Notes under the pieces: model-generated
What the model was told of the DNA's origin: nothing
Database searches by the model: none
What the model saw: only the letters and a program-made list of their open reading frames with translations
Shown here: positions 43,772-51,981 of the stretch, piece after piece
How positions within the stretch are numbered: the first letter of the stretch is position 1
How the letters are laid out: each line of letters starts with the position of its first letter
Made by a program: the position numbers and the translations under genes
Assembly: GCF_016907755.1 (NCBI RefSeq)
Contig: NZ_JAFBCN010000001.1
Location: 992,001-1,056,000 of the forward strand
Direction of reading: 5' to 3'
Origin: Cellulosimicrobium cellulans
Lineage (GTDB): Bacteria > Actinomycetota > Actinomycetes > Actinomycetales > Cellulomonadaceae
DNA length: 64,000 nt

Positions 43772-44484
43772 CAGCGCACCCCTTCGGTCGTGGCGGTCAG
43801 GTCGAGGTAGAAGTCTTCGAGGGACTCCCCGCGCAGCAGGTCCTCGAGGGGGCCGTCGGCGACGACGCGGCCCTGCCCGACGACGACCAGGTCGTCCGCG
43901 ACCTGCCGCACCTCGGACAGGACGTGGCTCGCGAGGAGCACGGTCCCGCCGTCGTCGGCGAAGCCGCGCACCAGGTCGCGCAGCCAGCGCATGCCCGCCG
44001 GGTCGAGCCCGTTGGCGGGCTCGTCGAGCACGAGCACCTCCGGGTCGCCGAGCAGCGCTGCGGCGATGCCGATGCGCTGCCGCATCCCGAGCGAGTAGGT
44101 GCGCACGCGCCGGTCGGCGGCGGGCGTCATGCCGACGAGCGCGAGCACCTCGTCGACGCGGCGGACCGGGGTCCGGCCGGCCGCGGCGAGCACCCGCAGG
44201 TGGTCGCGGCCCGTGCGCCCGGGGTGGAGGCCGCCCGCGTCGAGCAGCGCGCCGACGGTGCGCGCGGGGTGCGTCAGGTCCGCGAACGCGCGACCGTCGA
44301 ACGTCGCGCTCCCTGCGGTCGCCGTGGCCAGCCCCAGCAGGACGTGCAGCGTCGTCGACTTCCCGGCGCCGTTCGGCCCGAGCAGCCCGACGACGCGGCC
44401 GGGTGCGGCCGTGAACGTCACGTCGTGCACGGCGTCGAACGCCCCGTAGGTCTTGCGCAGCCCGGAGACGTGGATGGTGGTCAT
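43771..44484 (-). CDS. ABC exporter ATP-binding protein
   Basis: A 237-residue ATPase with Walker A LLGPNGAGKSTTL (about residues 34-46), signature YSLGMRQRIGIA in place of LSGGQ, Walker B EVLVLDEPANGLDP and the H-loop ASHVLSEV. The YSxGMRQR variant is typical of BcrA/CcmA-type bacitracin or lantibiotic exporters. AGGAAGGGACCGGC precedes the ATG. It is first in the four-gene unit exporter-kinase-regulator. Confidence 0.94.
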   Translation of the reverse strand: MTTIHVSGLRKTYGAFDAVHDVTFTAAPGRVVGLLGPNGAGKSTTLHVLLGLATATAGSATFDGRAFADLTHPARTVGALLDAGGLHPGRTGRDHLRVLAAAGRTPVRRVDEVLALVGMTPAADRRVRTYSLGMRQRIGIAAALLGDPEVLVLDEPANGLDPAGMRWLRDLVRGFADDGGTVLLASHVLSEVRQVADDLVVVGQGRVVADGPLEDLLRGESLEDFYLDLTATTEGVR

Positions 44485-44778
44485 GCCGGTCCCTTCCTCG
44501 TGCGTCCCGCACGGGCCTCCCGTGCGGTGCCCCACCAGGCTGTCGCGCAGGGGGCGCCCCGGTCTTGCGGCGCAGGGGGGAACCTGCGTTGCGACCTTCG
44601 TCGGAGTCGGCGCGGACGCGCCGGGACCGGTGGTGTCCGTCCCGGCGTCGTCGCTGGTGAGGGCGCCGGGCGTGACATCGGGCCGGGCCATGGGGCAGGG
44701 TGGACGTTCACCCGACCGCTCTGGCGGACAGCGCCACGCGTCGTCCGCCGGTCCCGACCGTCCTCGGAAGGAGGCGAC
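44485..44778. promoter_or_regulatory. Divergent intergenic region, one 9-bp hairpin
   Basis: The 294 bases between the exporter ATPase (minus) and the peptidoglycan-binding protein (plus) hold no credible gene. A perfect stem (44507-44515 / 44519-44527) lies 23 bases before the ATPase start and may act in its leader. No convincing -35/-10 pair was found for either side. GGAAGGAGG at 44766-44774 is the ribosome binding site of the plus-strand gene. Confidence 0.4.
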
Positions 44779-45585
44779 GTGCGCCGACGTCACGACTCGT
44801 CCGGCACCCCCGACGGGGGGCGCGTCCCCCCGCCGAGGGACGCGCACCGCGCGGCCACGCCGTGGGTCACGGTCGCGGCAGGTGCCGGTGCGGTGACCCT
44901 CGTCGTCGCGGTCGCCGGGATGGTGGGCGCCGCGACCGGGGGCGGCGAGGCGGTCGTCGTCGGTGCGTCGGCTGACGCGGGGAACGCGGTCGAGGACGGC
45001 GTCCCGGCCGTCACCCCCCGCCCCGACGCCCCCCGCCCCGAGGTGACGCGCATCCCGCCGCCCGACCACGCGCACGACCCGGCGGACGGTGCGGACCCGG
45101 CGACGACGCCCGCGCCGCGGCCCTCGTCCGGCGGGACGGGCACGCCGCCCACGGTGGCCGACCCTGGGCCGGCGCCGACGACCGAGCCCTCGGCCGCCCC
45201 GAGCACCGCCGCGCCGGAGCCCACGCCGACCACCCCCGCGCCGACCGCCGACCCAGCGTCCGTCACCTGGGTCCAGGAGCGGCTGCGCGTGCACGGCGCG
45301 GACGTCGCCGTCACGGGCACCCTGGACGACGCGACGCGCGCGGCGCTGCGGGCGTTCCAGCAGGCCCACGGGCTGCCCGGCGACGGCGCCGTGACGGCCG
45401 CGACCGCCGAGGCGCTGGCCGCCGCGCCGGCCGGCGGGGGCGAGGCGCCCACCGACCCCGGCGGCACGGCCCCGACGGAGCCGGCGCCGCCGTCGCCCAC
45501 GGACAAGCCGTCGGCCGGCGTCCCCGGCGCGACGACCCCGAGCACGGGCGGACAGGCGGAGTCGACCCTCGCGCCGTCGTCCTGA
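44779..45585 (+). CDS. Membrane-anchored peptidoglycan-binding domain protein
   Basis: A 268-residue protein. A short Arg-rich cytoplasmic N-terminus (VRRRHDSSG), a hydrophobic segment at about residues 30-55 (WVTVAAGAGAVTLVVAVAGM), then a long Pro/Ala/Thr linker. Residues about 155-215 form a PG_binding_1 domain (VTWVQERLRVHGADVAVTGT, ATRAALRAFQQAHGLPGDGA), which binds the cell wall. The C-terminal 55 residues are again Pro/Thr-rich. GTG start chosen for the strong Shine-Dalgarno upstream. No catalytic domain is present, so it is a wall-binding protein of unknown purpose. Confidence 0.85.
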   Translation: MRRRHDSSGTPDGGRVPPPRDAHRAATPWVTVAAGAGAVTLVVAVAGMVGAATGGGEAVVVGASADAGNAVEDGVPAVTPRPDAPRPEVTRIPPPDHAHDPADGADPATTPAPRPSSGGTGTPPTVADPGPAPTTEPSAAPSTAAPEPTPTTPAPTADPASVTWVQERLRVHGADVAVTGTLDDATRAALRAFQQAHGLPGDGAVTAATAEALAAAPAGGGEAPTDPGGTAPTEPAPPSPTDKPSAGVPGATTPSTGGQAESTLAPSS

Positions 45586-45697
45586 GCGACGGACCACCAG
45601 CCCGGCGGACCGCGGGTGAACTCGCGGCTGCACGGGGTCCCGGGCCCGCCATGGTCGGTAGGGTCTTCCCTCGTCGGACGACGGACGGAGCAGGACC

Positions 45698-46375
45698 ATG
45701 ACGAGCGCGGCCATCGGCGCCGGTCAGGACCGCGGGGCACCCCGCCGCGCCGCGACACCGGACCCCGGGCGCGGGTACGCGAAGGGTCGCGCGAAGCGCG
45801 AGGAGATCCTCCAGGCCGCCGTCGTGCTCTTCGGCGAGGTCGGCTTCCACGCCGCGTCCCTGCGCGAGCTGGCGTCGCGCGTGGGCATGTCCCACCCCGG
45901 CCTGCTCCACCACTTCCCGACGAAGGTCGCGCTCCTCGAAGCGGTGCTCGACTACCGCGACACCGTCGACGTGGCGGACCTGGACGAGGACCTCGCGCGG
46001 GGGACGGACTACTTCGAGGCGCTCGTGCGCCTGGTCGAGCGCAACGCCCTCCGCCGGCACATCGTCGAGCTGTTCACGGCGCTCGCGGCCGAGGCGACGT
46101 CCCCGGACCACCCGGCGCACGAGTACTTCGTCCGGCGGTACGAGTGGGCGGTCGCGAGGTCGGGCGAGCAGCTCGCGCGCCGGGCGCGCGCCGGCGGCCT
46201 GCGCGACGGGGTCGACCCGTCGGCCGCGGCACGGCACATCGTCGCGCTCATGGACGGGCTCCAGGTCCAGTGGCTGCTGTCGCTCGACCGCCCCCGGCCC
46301 GAGCGCGTCGACATGGCCGCCGACCTGCGCGCCTACCTCCGGCTCGTCCTCGCCGACGAGGTCCCCGCGCGCTGA
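45698..46375 (+). CDS. TetR family transcriptional regulator
   Basis: A 225-residue regulator. After about 28 disordered residues, the TetR helix-turn-helix lies at about 30-75 (REEILQAAVVLFGEVGFHAA, LRELASRVGMSHPGLLHHFP). The C-terminal ligand domain (about 85-220) has the helical pattern of the family; AARHIVALMDGLQVQWLL is typical of the TetR_C_6 group. GGAGCAGG precedes the ATG, and a TAGGGT at 45659-45664 is a possible -10. Its targets are not evident; the nearest gene upstream is the peptidoglycan-binding protein. Confidence 0.92.
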   Translation: MTSAAIGAGQDRGAPRRAATPDPGRGYAKGRAKREEILQAAVVLFGEVGFHAASLRELASRVGMSHPGLLHHFPTKVALLEAVLDYRDTVDVADLDEDLARGTDYFEALVRLVERNALRRHIVELFTALAAEATSPDHPAHEYFVRRYEWAVARSGEQLARRARAGGLRDGVDPSAAARHIVALMDGLQVQWLLSLDRPRPERVDMAADLRAYLRLVLADEVPAR

Positions 46376-46397
46376 GCGCGAGGACCCCCGGACGTGC

Positions 46398-47189
46398 TCA
46401 GCCGAGCAGGTCGCCCGGGAGCGGCGCGGCGCCTGCCGCCAGGCACAGGCCCGTCCGGTCGCCGTCGCGCCACGACGCCTCGGTCGGTGACCACACGACG
46501 AGCTCGACGCCGTCGGGCGCGTCCGACCCCAGCACGTCGGGCGTGCGCACGCGCGCGACGCGGCGGTCCACGGCCTGCTGACCGGGCCACACCTCGTCCG
46601 CGCCCAGGTCGGTCCGGGCGACGACCTGCGCCCGGTGCTCGTCCGCGCAGGGCACGGCCCGCACCTGCGACACCTCGCCGTCGGGCGGCAGCTCGTCCAG
46701 GCACGTCCCCAGCACGAGCTGGACCGCGTTCACCGTCTGCGGGGCGGCGACGTCGCCTGCGAGCGGCGCGCGCGCCTGCACGCCCTGCCACCAGAGGAGC
46801 GCGCCCACGGTCCACGCGACCGTGACGACGGCGCCCACCACCATGCCGGCGACGGCCAGCCCACGACCGCGCGTGCCCCGGGAGCGGACGCGGGAGAGCC
46901 CCGCGGCGCCGAGCCCGATCCCGACGGGCCCGAGCACCACCCCCGCGGGCACGGCCGCCACGGCGAGCGGCTCGACGCGCGGCGCCGCCGGCTGCCACCC
47001 GGGCGCGTAGTACGTCTCCGCGGCGAAGCCCGGTTCGACCGGGGCGGCCGGGGGCGGCACCGGCGTGCCTGTCGGCGCCGGAGCGCCGGGCGGGGTCGGG
47101 CTTCCCGCCGGCGGTGGTGGGACCGGGGCCTGGGGCCCGGGCGGGCCGGTCGGGCCGCCGGGCGGGGCGAAGAGGTCGTCGTCGGCCAC
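46398..47189 (-). CDS. DUF4190/septum-formation domain membrane protein
   Basis: A 263-residue membrane protein. Residues 1-80 are Pro/Gly-rich. Two helices follow at about 90-150 (LAVAAVPAGVVLGPVGIGLG, GLAVAGMVVGAVVTVAWTVG; DUF4190-like). The extracytoplasmic C-terminus from about 165 resembles the Septum_form domain, with NAVQLVLGTCLDELPPDGEV and VRAVPCADEHRAQVVAR, including the conserved Cys and His. Two bases separate its GTG from the stop of the gene before, so both are co-translated. Septum_form proteins were named from mycobacterial division genes; a role in division here is unproven. Confidence 0.82.
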   Translation of the reverse strand: MADDDLFAPPGGPTGPPGPQAPVPPPPAGSPTPPGAPAPTGTPVPPPAAPVEPGFAAETYYAPGWQPAAPRVEPLAVAAVPAGVVLGPVGIGLGAAGLSRVRSRGTRGRGLAVAGMVVGAVVTVAWTVGALLWWQGVQARAPLAGDVAAPQTVNAVQLVLGTCLDELPPDGEVSQVRAVPCADEHRAQVVARTDLGADEVWPGQQAVDRRVARVRTPDVLGSDAPDGVELVVWSPTEASWRDGDRTGLCLAAGAAPLPGDLLG

Positions 47190-47191
47190 GG

Positions 47192-47809
47192 CTACGAGTC
47201 GCTCAGGGTCGCGGCGAGCACGACGAGCATCGCGAACGCCGTGCAGACGGCGCCCACGACGATGCCGGTGACGGCGAACCCGCGCCCGCGCGTCCCGTCC
47301 CGCATCACCTGGTTGAGGGCGACGATCCCGAGCACGAGGCCGACGATCCCGGGGAAGCCCGCGCAGAGGACGAGGCTCGCGATCGAGACGATCATCGACG
47401 CCAGCGCCAGCCCGTTCGTCCGTGGCGGCGCCGTGTACGCGGACCCGTACGGGGGCGGGTAGGCGCCGTAGCCGGGGCTCCCGGCGAAGCCCGACGGGTC
47501 CGACGGCGGGTACCCGGGGCCCGGGGCCGAGCCGTACGCGGGCGCCGCGGCGGGGCCGTAGGGCGATCCCTGCCCGGCCGGAGCGGCGGGCGCGCCGTAG
47601 GGAGCTCCCGTCCCGGGCGCCGGCGTGCCCGGGTAGCCGCCGCCCGCTCCGGACGGTGCGACGAAACCGCCCTGCTCCGGCGTCGGGGCGCCGGCGGCGT
47701 CTGCCGGCGGGTTGTACGGGGTGAGCGGCGGCTGGTGCGGGCGCGGAGCGGCGTACGGGTCGACGGGCTCGTCGGGGGACCCGTACGGCGGGACGGGTGG
47801 CGTGGTCAT
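47192..47809 (-). CDS. DUF4190 domain membrane protein with Pro/Gly/Tyr-rich N-terminus
   Basis: A 205-residue protein. Residues 1-135 are low complexity (YGSPDEPVDPYAAPRPHQPP and similar). The DUF4190 part at about 138-200 has two helices: LALASMIVSIASLVLCAGFP and GFAVTGIVVGAVCTAFAMLV, with the GLVLGIVALNQVMRDGTRGR loop between. Function unknown. TACGGT sits six bases before the ATG, so initiation looks leaderless. Confidence 0.85.
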   Translation of the reverse strand: MTTPPVPPYGSPDEPVDPYAAPRPHQPPLTPYNPPADAAGAPTPEQGGFVAPSGAGGGYPGTPAPGTGAPYGAPAAPAGQGSPYGPAAAPAYGSAPGPGYPPSDPSGFAGSPGYGAYPPPYGSAYTAPPRTNGLALASMIVSIASLVLCAGFPGIVGLVLGIVALNQVMRDGTRGRGFAVTGIVVGAVCTAFAMLVVLAATLSDS

Positions 47810-47815
47810 GGACAC

Positions 47816-47821
47816 ACCGTA
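47816..47821 (-). promoter_or_regulatory. Leaderless -10 element TACGGT for DUF4190 gene
   Basis: On the minus strand TACGGT ends six bases before the ATG at 47809. It is about 40 bases from the amylase operator cluster on the other side. Confidence 0.55.
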
Positions 47822-47860
47822 GCGACGGGGGGAGGACTCCGTCCGACGGATGAACAGACC

Positions 47861-47899
47861 CTTGCAAGGTGTCGCAAATATTGCTACATCTTGCAGCAA
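47861..47899. promoter_or_regulatory. Cluster of three TTGCAA-type palindromes upstream of amylase
   Basis: CTTGCAAG (47861-47868, perfect), GCAA-ATA-TTGC (47874-47884) and TTGC-A-GCAA (47891-47899, perfect) occur within 39 bases in an AT-rich pocket 96-134 bases before the amylase start. The spacing of centres is about 15 bases. TTGCAA-centred sites are typical of LacI-family maltose regulators (MalR type) in front of amylase genes. No regulator gene for it lies in this window. Confidence 0.65.
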
Positions 47900-47994
47900 C
47901 GGTACAGCCAGGGTGCGTCCTCCATGTCGGCGGCACGCGGACCGGCGGCCGACGTCCCGGCACCGACGCCGGGGCACGACACGGAGGAACACCG

Positions 47995-50900
47995 ATGCGA
48001 ACAACGAGGCTCGCAAGGTCGCGGGCACGCCTGGCGGGGGCGCTCGCCCTCGCCGTCGCGCTGCCGGGGGCGGCCGGACTGAGCGCCGTCGCGGCACCGA
48101 GCGCGGCACCGAGCGCAACACCGAGCGTGGCACCGAGCGCGACACCGACCACGACGACCGTCTACTACCCCGACCGCCCCGGCTGGGCGGCGACGAACGT
48201 CCACTACGGCGTCGACGGCGCCGCGTGGACGTCGGTCCCCGGCGTGCCGATGGCAGACGCGTGCCCGGGCTGGCTGACGGCCGAGGTCGACCTCGGCGCG
48301 GCGTCGGGGGTGCAGCTCACCTTCAACGACGGTGCCGGGACCTGGGACAACAACCGCGGCGCCAACTACCGGGCGGGCGCAGGGCCCGTCGTCGTGCAGG
48401 ACGGCGTGCTCACCGCGGGGGCGTCGCCGTGCGGCACCGACCCCACCGACCCGACAGGCCCGACGGACCCCGCGGACACGACCGCGACGATCTACTACGC
48501 GACGTCGTGGGCCGCGCCGAAGATCCACTACCAGGTGGGCTCGGGTGCGTGGACGAGCGTCCCGGGCACTCCGATGACTGCGGCGTGCGCGGGCTGGTTC
48601 GCGCACACCATCGACCTCGGCGAGGCGAGCGGCGGCCAGGTCGTCTTCAACGACGGCTCCGGGCGGTGGGACAACAACGGCGGAGGCAACTACCGCTACG
48701 CCGCGGGACCGCAGACGGTCTCGGGCGGCGTCCTCGCGCCGGTCGAGGAGAGCCCGTGCGGACCCGACGTCCCCGAGGAGCCGGACACGCGGGCGCCCAG
48801 CGTCCCGTCCGGGCTCGTCGCGACGGCCGACGGCGTGCGCGTGACGGTCACGTGGGACGCCTCGACGGACGACACGGGCGTCACCGGCTACACCCTCACC
48901 CGCACCGGAGGAGCGGGCCCGGTGACGCGGGACGTCACGACCCCGTCCGCGACGGACGTGGGACTGCTCGAGGCGACCCCGTACGCGTACTCCGTGACGG
49001 CCGTCGACGCCGCGGGGAACCGCTCCGCGGCGAGCGCACCCGTCACCGTCACGACGGGCACGAAGCCCGTCGTCGACCCGGGGACGACGGGCGAGCCGCT
49101 CGGCGGCGACCCGCGCGAGGACTCGATCTACTTCGTCATGACCGCGCGCTTCAACGACGGCGTCAGCGAGAACAACCGGGGCGGGTCGCAGCACGTGAAG
49201 TCGGGCAACGCGGCGAACGGCGACCCGATGTTCCGCGGCGACTTCCAGGGGCTGATCGACAAGCTGGACTACGTCAAGGGTCTCGGCTTCTCGGCGATCT
49301 GGATCACGCCCGTCGTGCTCAACCGGTCCGACTACGACTTCCACGGTTACCACGGCTGGGACTTCTTCCGCGTGGACCCGCGCCTCGAGACGCCGGGCGC
49401 CTCCTACCAGGAGCTCATCGACGCAGCGCACGCGAAGGGCATCAAGATCTACCAGGACGTCGTGTACAACCACTCGTCGCGCTGGGGCGCCAAGGGCTTG
49501 TTCGTACCGACCGTGTGGGGCGCGCGCGACGGCCAGTGGGACTGGATGTACTCGGCGAAGGAGGAGGGCCGCGAGTACGACCCGATGGAGGAGAACGACG
49601 GGAACGACCCGACCCTCACCGCCGCGCAGAACGCGCTCGCGAAGGGCCGCACGTACAACGGCGACCTGTGGTCGACGACGGCCCCCGCGGGGAACACGTG
49701 CTCTGGGTTCGGCACGCCCACGCAGTACAAGAGCCCCGAGGGGTTCCAGATCTACAACTGCCAGTGGCCGTCGCCCACGTCGGGCATGTTCCCGAAGAGC
49801 ACGTACCACCAGTGCTGGATCGGGAACTGGGAGGGCAAGGACGCGCAGGACTGCTGGCTGCACGACGACCTGGCGGACTTCAACACCGAGAACGCCGAGG
49901 TGCAGCAGTACCTGATCGACGCCTACAACCGGTACATCGACATGGGGGTCGACGGCTTCCGCGTCGACACCGCGGTGCACGTCCCGCGCGTCATGTGGAA
50001 CCGGCACTTCCTGCCCGCGATCCAGGAGCACGCCGTCGCGACGCACGGTGAGAAGGGCAAGGACTTCTACGTCTTCGGCGAGGTCGCGGCCTTCGTCAAC
50101 GACAAGTGGAACCGCGGCTCCGTGAACCACTCCGCGCAGTTCTACACGTGGAAGGAGCGCAAGGAGTACTCGCTCGACGACGTCGTCGCCGCGGCGGAGC
50201 AGTTCCAGTACGAGAACCTCCTGGGCACCGGCAACCAGCCGACGTCGGACAACGCGTTCCTCGGGGGTGCCGACGGCAACACGTACCACGCGCCCGACCA
50301 CACGAAGTTCTCCGGCATGAACGTCATCGACATGCGCACGCACATGAACTTCGGGGACGCGGGCAACGCGTACCACAACGGCAAGGACTCGGACGACTCG
50401 TACAACGACGCGACGTACAACGTGGTGTACGTCGACTCGCACGACTACGGGCCGAACAAGTCGACGGTGCGCTACGCCGGCGGCACGGACGCATGGGCCG
50501 AGAACATGAGCCTCATGTGGACGTTCCGGGGCATCCCGACGCTCTACTACGGCTCGGAGATCGAGTTCCAGGCGGGCAAGCCGATCGACTGCGGCCCGAC
50601 GTGCCCGCTCGCCACGACCGGCCGCGCGTACTACGGCGACCACCTCGCGGGCGACGTCGTCGCGAGCGACTTCGGGGTCGTGGAGTCCGCGTCGGGCGCG
50701 GTCGCGCAGACCCTCCAGAAGCCGCTGGTCCAGCACGTGCAGCGGCTCAACCAGATCCGTCGTGCCGTGCCGGCGCTGCAGAAGGGCCAGTACTCGACGG
50801 TCGGGGTGCAGGGGAACATGGCGTACAAGCGCCGGTTCACCGAGGGCGCCGTGGACAGCTTCGTGCTCGTCACGGTGACGGACGCCGCGACCTTCGCCCG

Positions 50901-51072
50901 CGTCCCGAACGGCACGTACGTCGACGCCGTGACGGGCGACCGGAGGGTCGTGACGAACGGGACCCTGGCCGTCCCCGCACCGGGCAAGGGCAACCTGCGC
51001 GCCTACGTGCTCGACCTCCCGGACAACCCCGCGCCGGGCAAGGTCGGGCAGGCGGGGCCCTACCTCAAGTAG
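47995..51072 (+). CDS. Secreted alpha-amylase (GH13) with two CBM25-like starch-binding modules
   Basis: A 1025-residue exported enzyme. Signal peptide residues 1-33 (ending AVAAPSA), a Ser/Ala/Pro/Thr linker, CBM25-like modules at about 52-146 and 162-250 (TVYYPDRPGWAATNVHYGVD; TIYYATSWAAPKIHYQVGSG; both with FNDG-WDNN), a fibronectin III domain at about 268-355, and a GH13 barrel from about 374. Catalytic triad: nucleophile Asp658 (GFRVDTAVH), acid/base Glu696 (VFGEVA), and Asp817 (VDSHDYGP). A C-terminal beta domain ends the protein. It cuts alpha-1,4 bonds in starch or glycogen. ATG at 47995 has GGAGGA (47983-47988); an earlier in-frame start would run through the operators. Confidence 0.95.
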   Translation: MRTTRLARSRARLAGALALAVALPGAAGLSAVAAPSAAPSATPSVAPSATPTTTTVYYPDRPGWAATNVHYGVDGAAWTSVPGVPMADACPGWLTAEVDLGAASGVQLTFNDGAGTWDNNRGANYRAGAGPVVVQDGVLTAGASPCGTDPTDPTGPTDPADTTATIYYATSWAAPKIHYQVGSGAWTSVPGTPMTAACAGWFAHTIDLGEASGGQVVFNDGSGRWDNNGGGNYRYAAGPQTVSGGVLAPVEESPCGPDVPEEPDTRAPSVPSGLVATADGVRVTVTWDASTDDTGVTGYTLTRTGGAGPVTRDVTTPSATDVGLLEATPYAYSVTAVDAAGNRSAASAPVTVTTGTKPVVDPGTTGEPLGGDPREDSIYFVMTARFNDGVSENNRGGSQHVKSGNAANGDPMFRGDFQGLIDKLDYVKGLGFSAIWITPVVLNRSDYDFHGYHGWDFFRVDPRLETPGASYQELIDAAHAKGIKIYQDVVYNHSSRWGAKGLFVPTVWGARDGQWDWMYSAKEEGREYDPMEENDGNDPTLTAAQNALAKGRTYNGDLWSTTAPAGNTCSGFGTPTQYKSPEGFQIYNCQWPSPTSGMFPKSTYHQCWIGNWEGKDAQDCWLHDDLADFNTENAEVQQYLIDAYNRYIDMGVDGFRVDTAVHVPRVMWNRHFLPAIQEHAVATHGEKGKDFYVFGEVAAFVNDKWNRGSVNHSAQFYTWKERKEYSLDDVVAAAEQFQYENLLGTGNQPTSDNAFLGGADGNTYHAPDHTKFSGMNVIDMRTHMNFGDAGNAYHNGKDSDDSYNDATYNVVYVDSHDYGPNKSTVRYAGGTDAWAENMSLMWTFRGIPTLYYGSEIEFQAGKPIDCGPTCPLATTGRAYYGDHLAGDVVASDFGVVESASGAVAQTLQKPLVQHVQRLNQIRRAVPALQKGQYSTVGVQGNMAYKRRFTEGAVDSFVLVTVTDAATFARVPNGTYVDAVTGDRRVVTNGTLAVPAPGKGNLRAYVLDLPDNPAPGKVGQAGPYLK

Positions 51073-51080
51073 GCCGTCGA

Positions 51081-51117
51081 CCGTCCCGCCCGCGGCCGCG
51101 CGTCGCGGGCGGGACGG
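51081..51117. terminator. Bidirectional terminator between amylase and exonuclease III genes
   Basis: A perfect 14-bp stem (51081-51094 / 51104-51117) with a 9-base loop, followed by TTCGTT, lies between two convergent genes. Confidence 0.9.
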
Positions 51118-51123
51118 CTTCGT

Positions 51124-51909
51124 TCAGTCCGCGAGGTCGACGACGACCGGGACGTGGTCGGACGCGCCCTTGCCCTTGCGCTCGTCGCGGTCGATCGCCA
51201 CGCCGGTCACCCGGGCGCGGGCGGCGGGGGAGAGGTAGGCGAAGTCGATCCGCATGCCCTCGTTCCGCGGGAACCGCAGCCGTTGGTAGTCCCAGTACGT
51301 GTACGTGTGCTCGGCGGGGAGCGCCTCGCGCGTGACCTCGGTGTACCCGGCGGCGCCGAACGCCGCGAACGCGTCGCGCTCGGCCGGTGTCACGTGCGTC
51401 TTGCCCGCGAAGTACGCGACGTCCCACACGTCGGTGTCCAGCGGGGCCACGTTCCAGTCCCCGACCAGGGCGACCTGCGCCGCCGGGTCGTCCGCGAGCC
51501 AGCCCGCCGCCCGTGCGCGGAGCTCGTCGAGCCACGCCAGCTTGTACGCGTAGTGCGGGTCCCCGACCTCGCGGCCGTGGGGGACGTAGAGGCTCCACAC
51601 GCGCACGCCCCCGCACGTCGCGCCGAGGGCGCGCGCCTCGACGTTCTCGCCGAAGGCGGGCTGGCCCGGGAAGGAGGTCTCGACGTCGTCCAGGCCGACG
51701 CGCGAGACGACCGCGACGCCGTTCCACTGGTTCACGCCCACGTGCGCGACCTCGTACCCCGCCGCCTCGAACGGCGCGACGGGGAACTGCGCGTCGGCGC
51801 ACTTGGTCTCCTGGAGCGCGAGGACGTCGGTCCCGGTCCGCTCGAGGAACGCGACCGCCCGGTCGACGCGGGCACGGACGGAGTTGATGTTCCAGGTCGC
51901 GAGGCGCAC
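51124..51909 (-). CDS. xth: Exodeoxyribonuclease III
   Basis: A 261-residue AP endonuclease/3'-5' exonuclease of base-excision repair. All family motifs are present: LATWNINSVRARVD (N), ALQETKCADAQFP (catalytic Glu), WSLYVPHGREVGDPHYAYKL, LVGDWNVAPLDTDVWD (D, N), FRNEGMRIDF-type RFPRNEGMRIDFAYLS and the C-terminal GASDHVPVVVDL (D, H). GTG start at 51909 with TACGGT seven bases upstream. It is divergent from the SDR gene. Confidence 0.96.
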   Translation of the reverse strand: MRLATWNINSVRARVDRAVAFLERTGTDVLALQETKCADAQFPVAPFEAAGYEVAHVGVNQWNGVAVVSRVGLDDVETSFPGQPAFGENVEARALGATCGGVRVWSLYVPHGREVGDPHYAYKLAWLDELRARAAGWLADDPAAQVALVGDWNVAPLDTDVWDVAYFAGKTHVTPAERDAFAAFGAAGYTEVTREALPAEHTYTYWDYQRLRFPRNEGMRIDFAYLSPAARARVTGVAIDRDERKGKGASDHVPVVVDLAD

Positions 51910-51916
51910 GGGCCCC

Positions 51917-51922
51917 ACCGTA
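51917..51922 (-). promoter_or_regulatory. Leaderless -10 element TACGGT for exonuclease III gene
   Basis: TACGGT ends seven bases before the GTG at 51909 on the minus strand; GGGGCCC lies between, so no usable ribosome binding site is needed or seen. Confidence 0.6.
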
Positions 51923-51969
51923 CCGACGTCGGCGGCCGTGTGGCGGCCGGGTCCGGGCGCCGCCGCCCG

Positions 51970-51975
51970 TAGGCT
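51970..51975 (+). promoter_or_regulatory. Leaderless -10 element TAGGCT for SDR gene
   Basis: TAGGCT ends six bases before the ATG at 51982. It supports 51982 over the in-frame GTG at 51976, which would fall within the spacer. Confidence 0.6.
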
Positions 51976-51981
51976 GTGGCC

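Noticed and set aside
47869-47994. Longer start for the amylase at 47869
   Set aside because: The extra residues are not signal-like, they overlap the operator palindromes, and the ATG at 47995 has GGAGGA in front.
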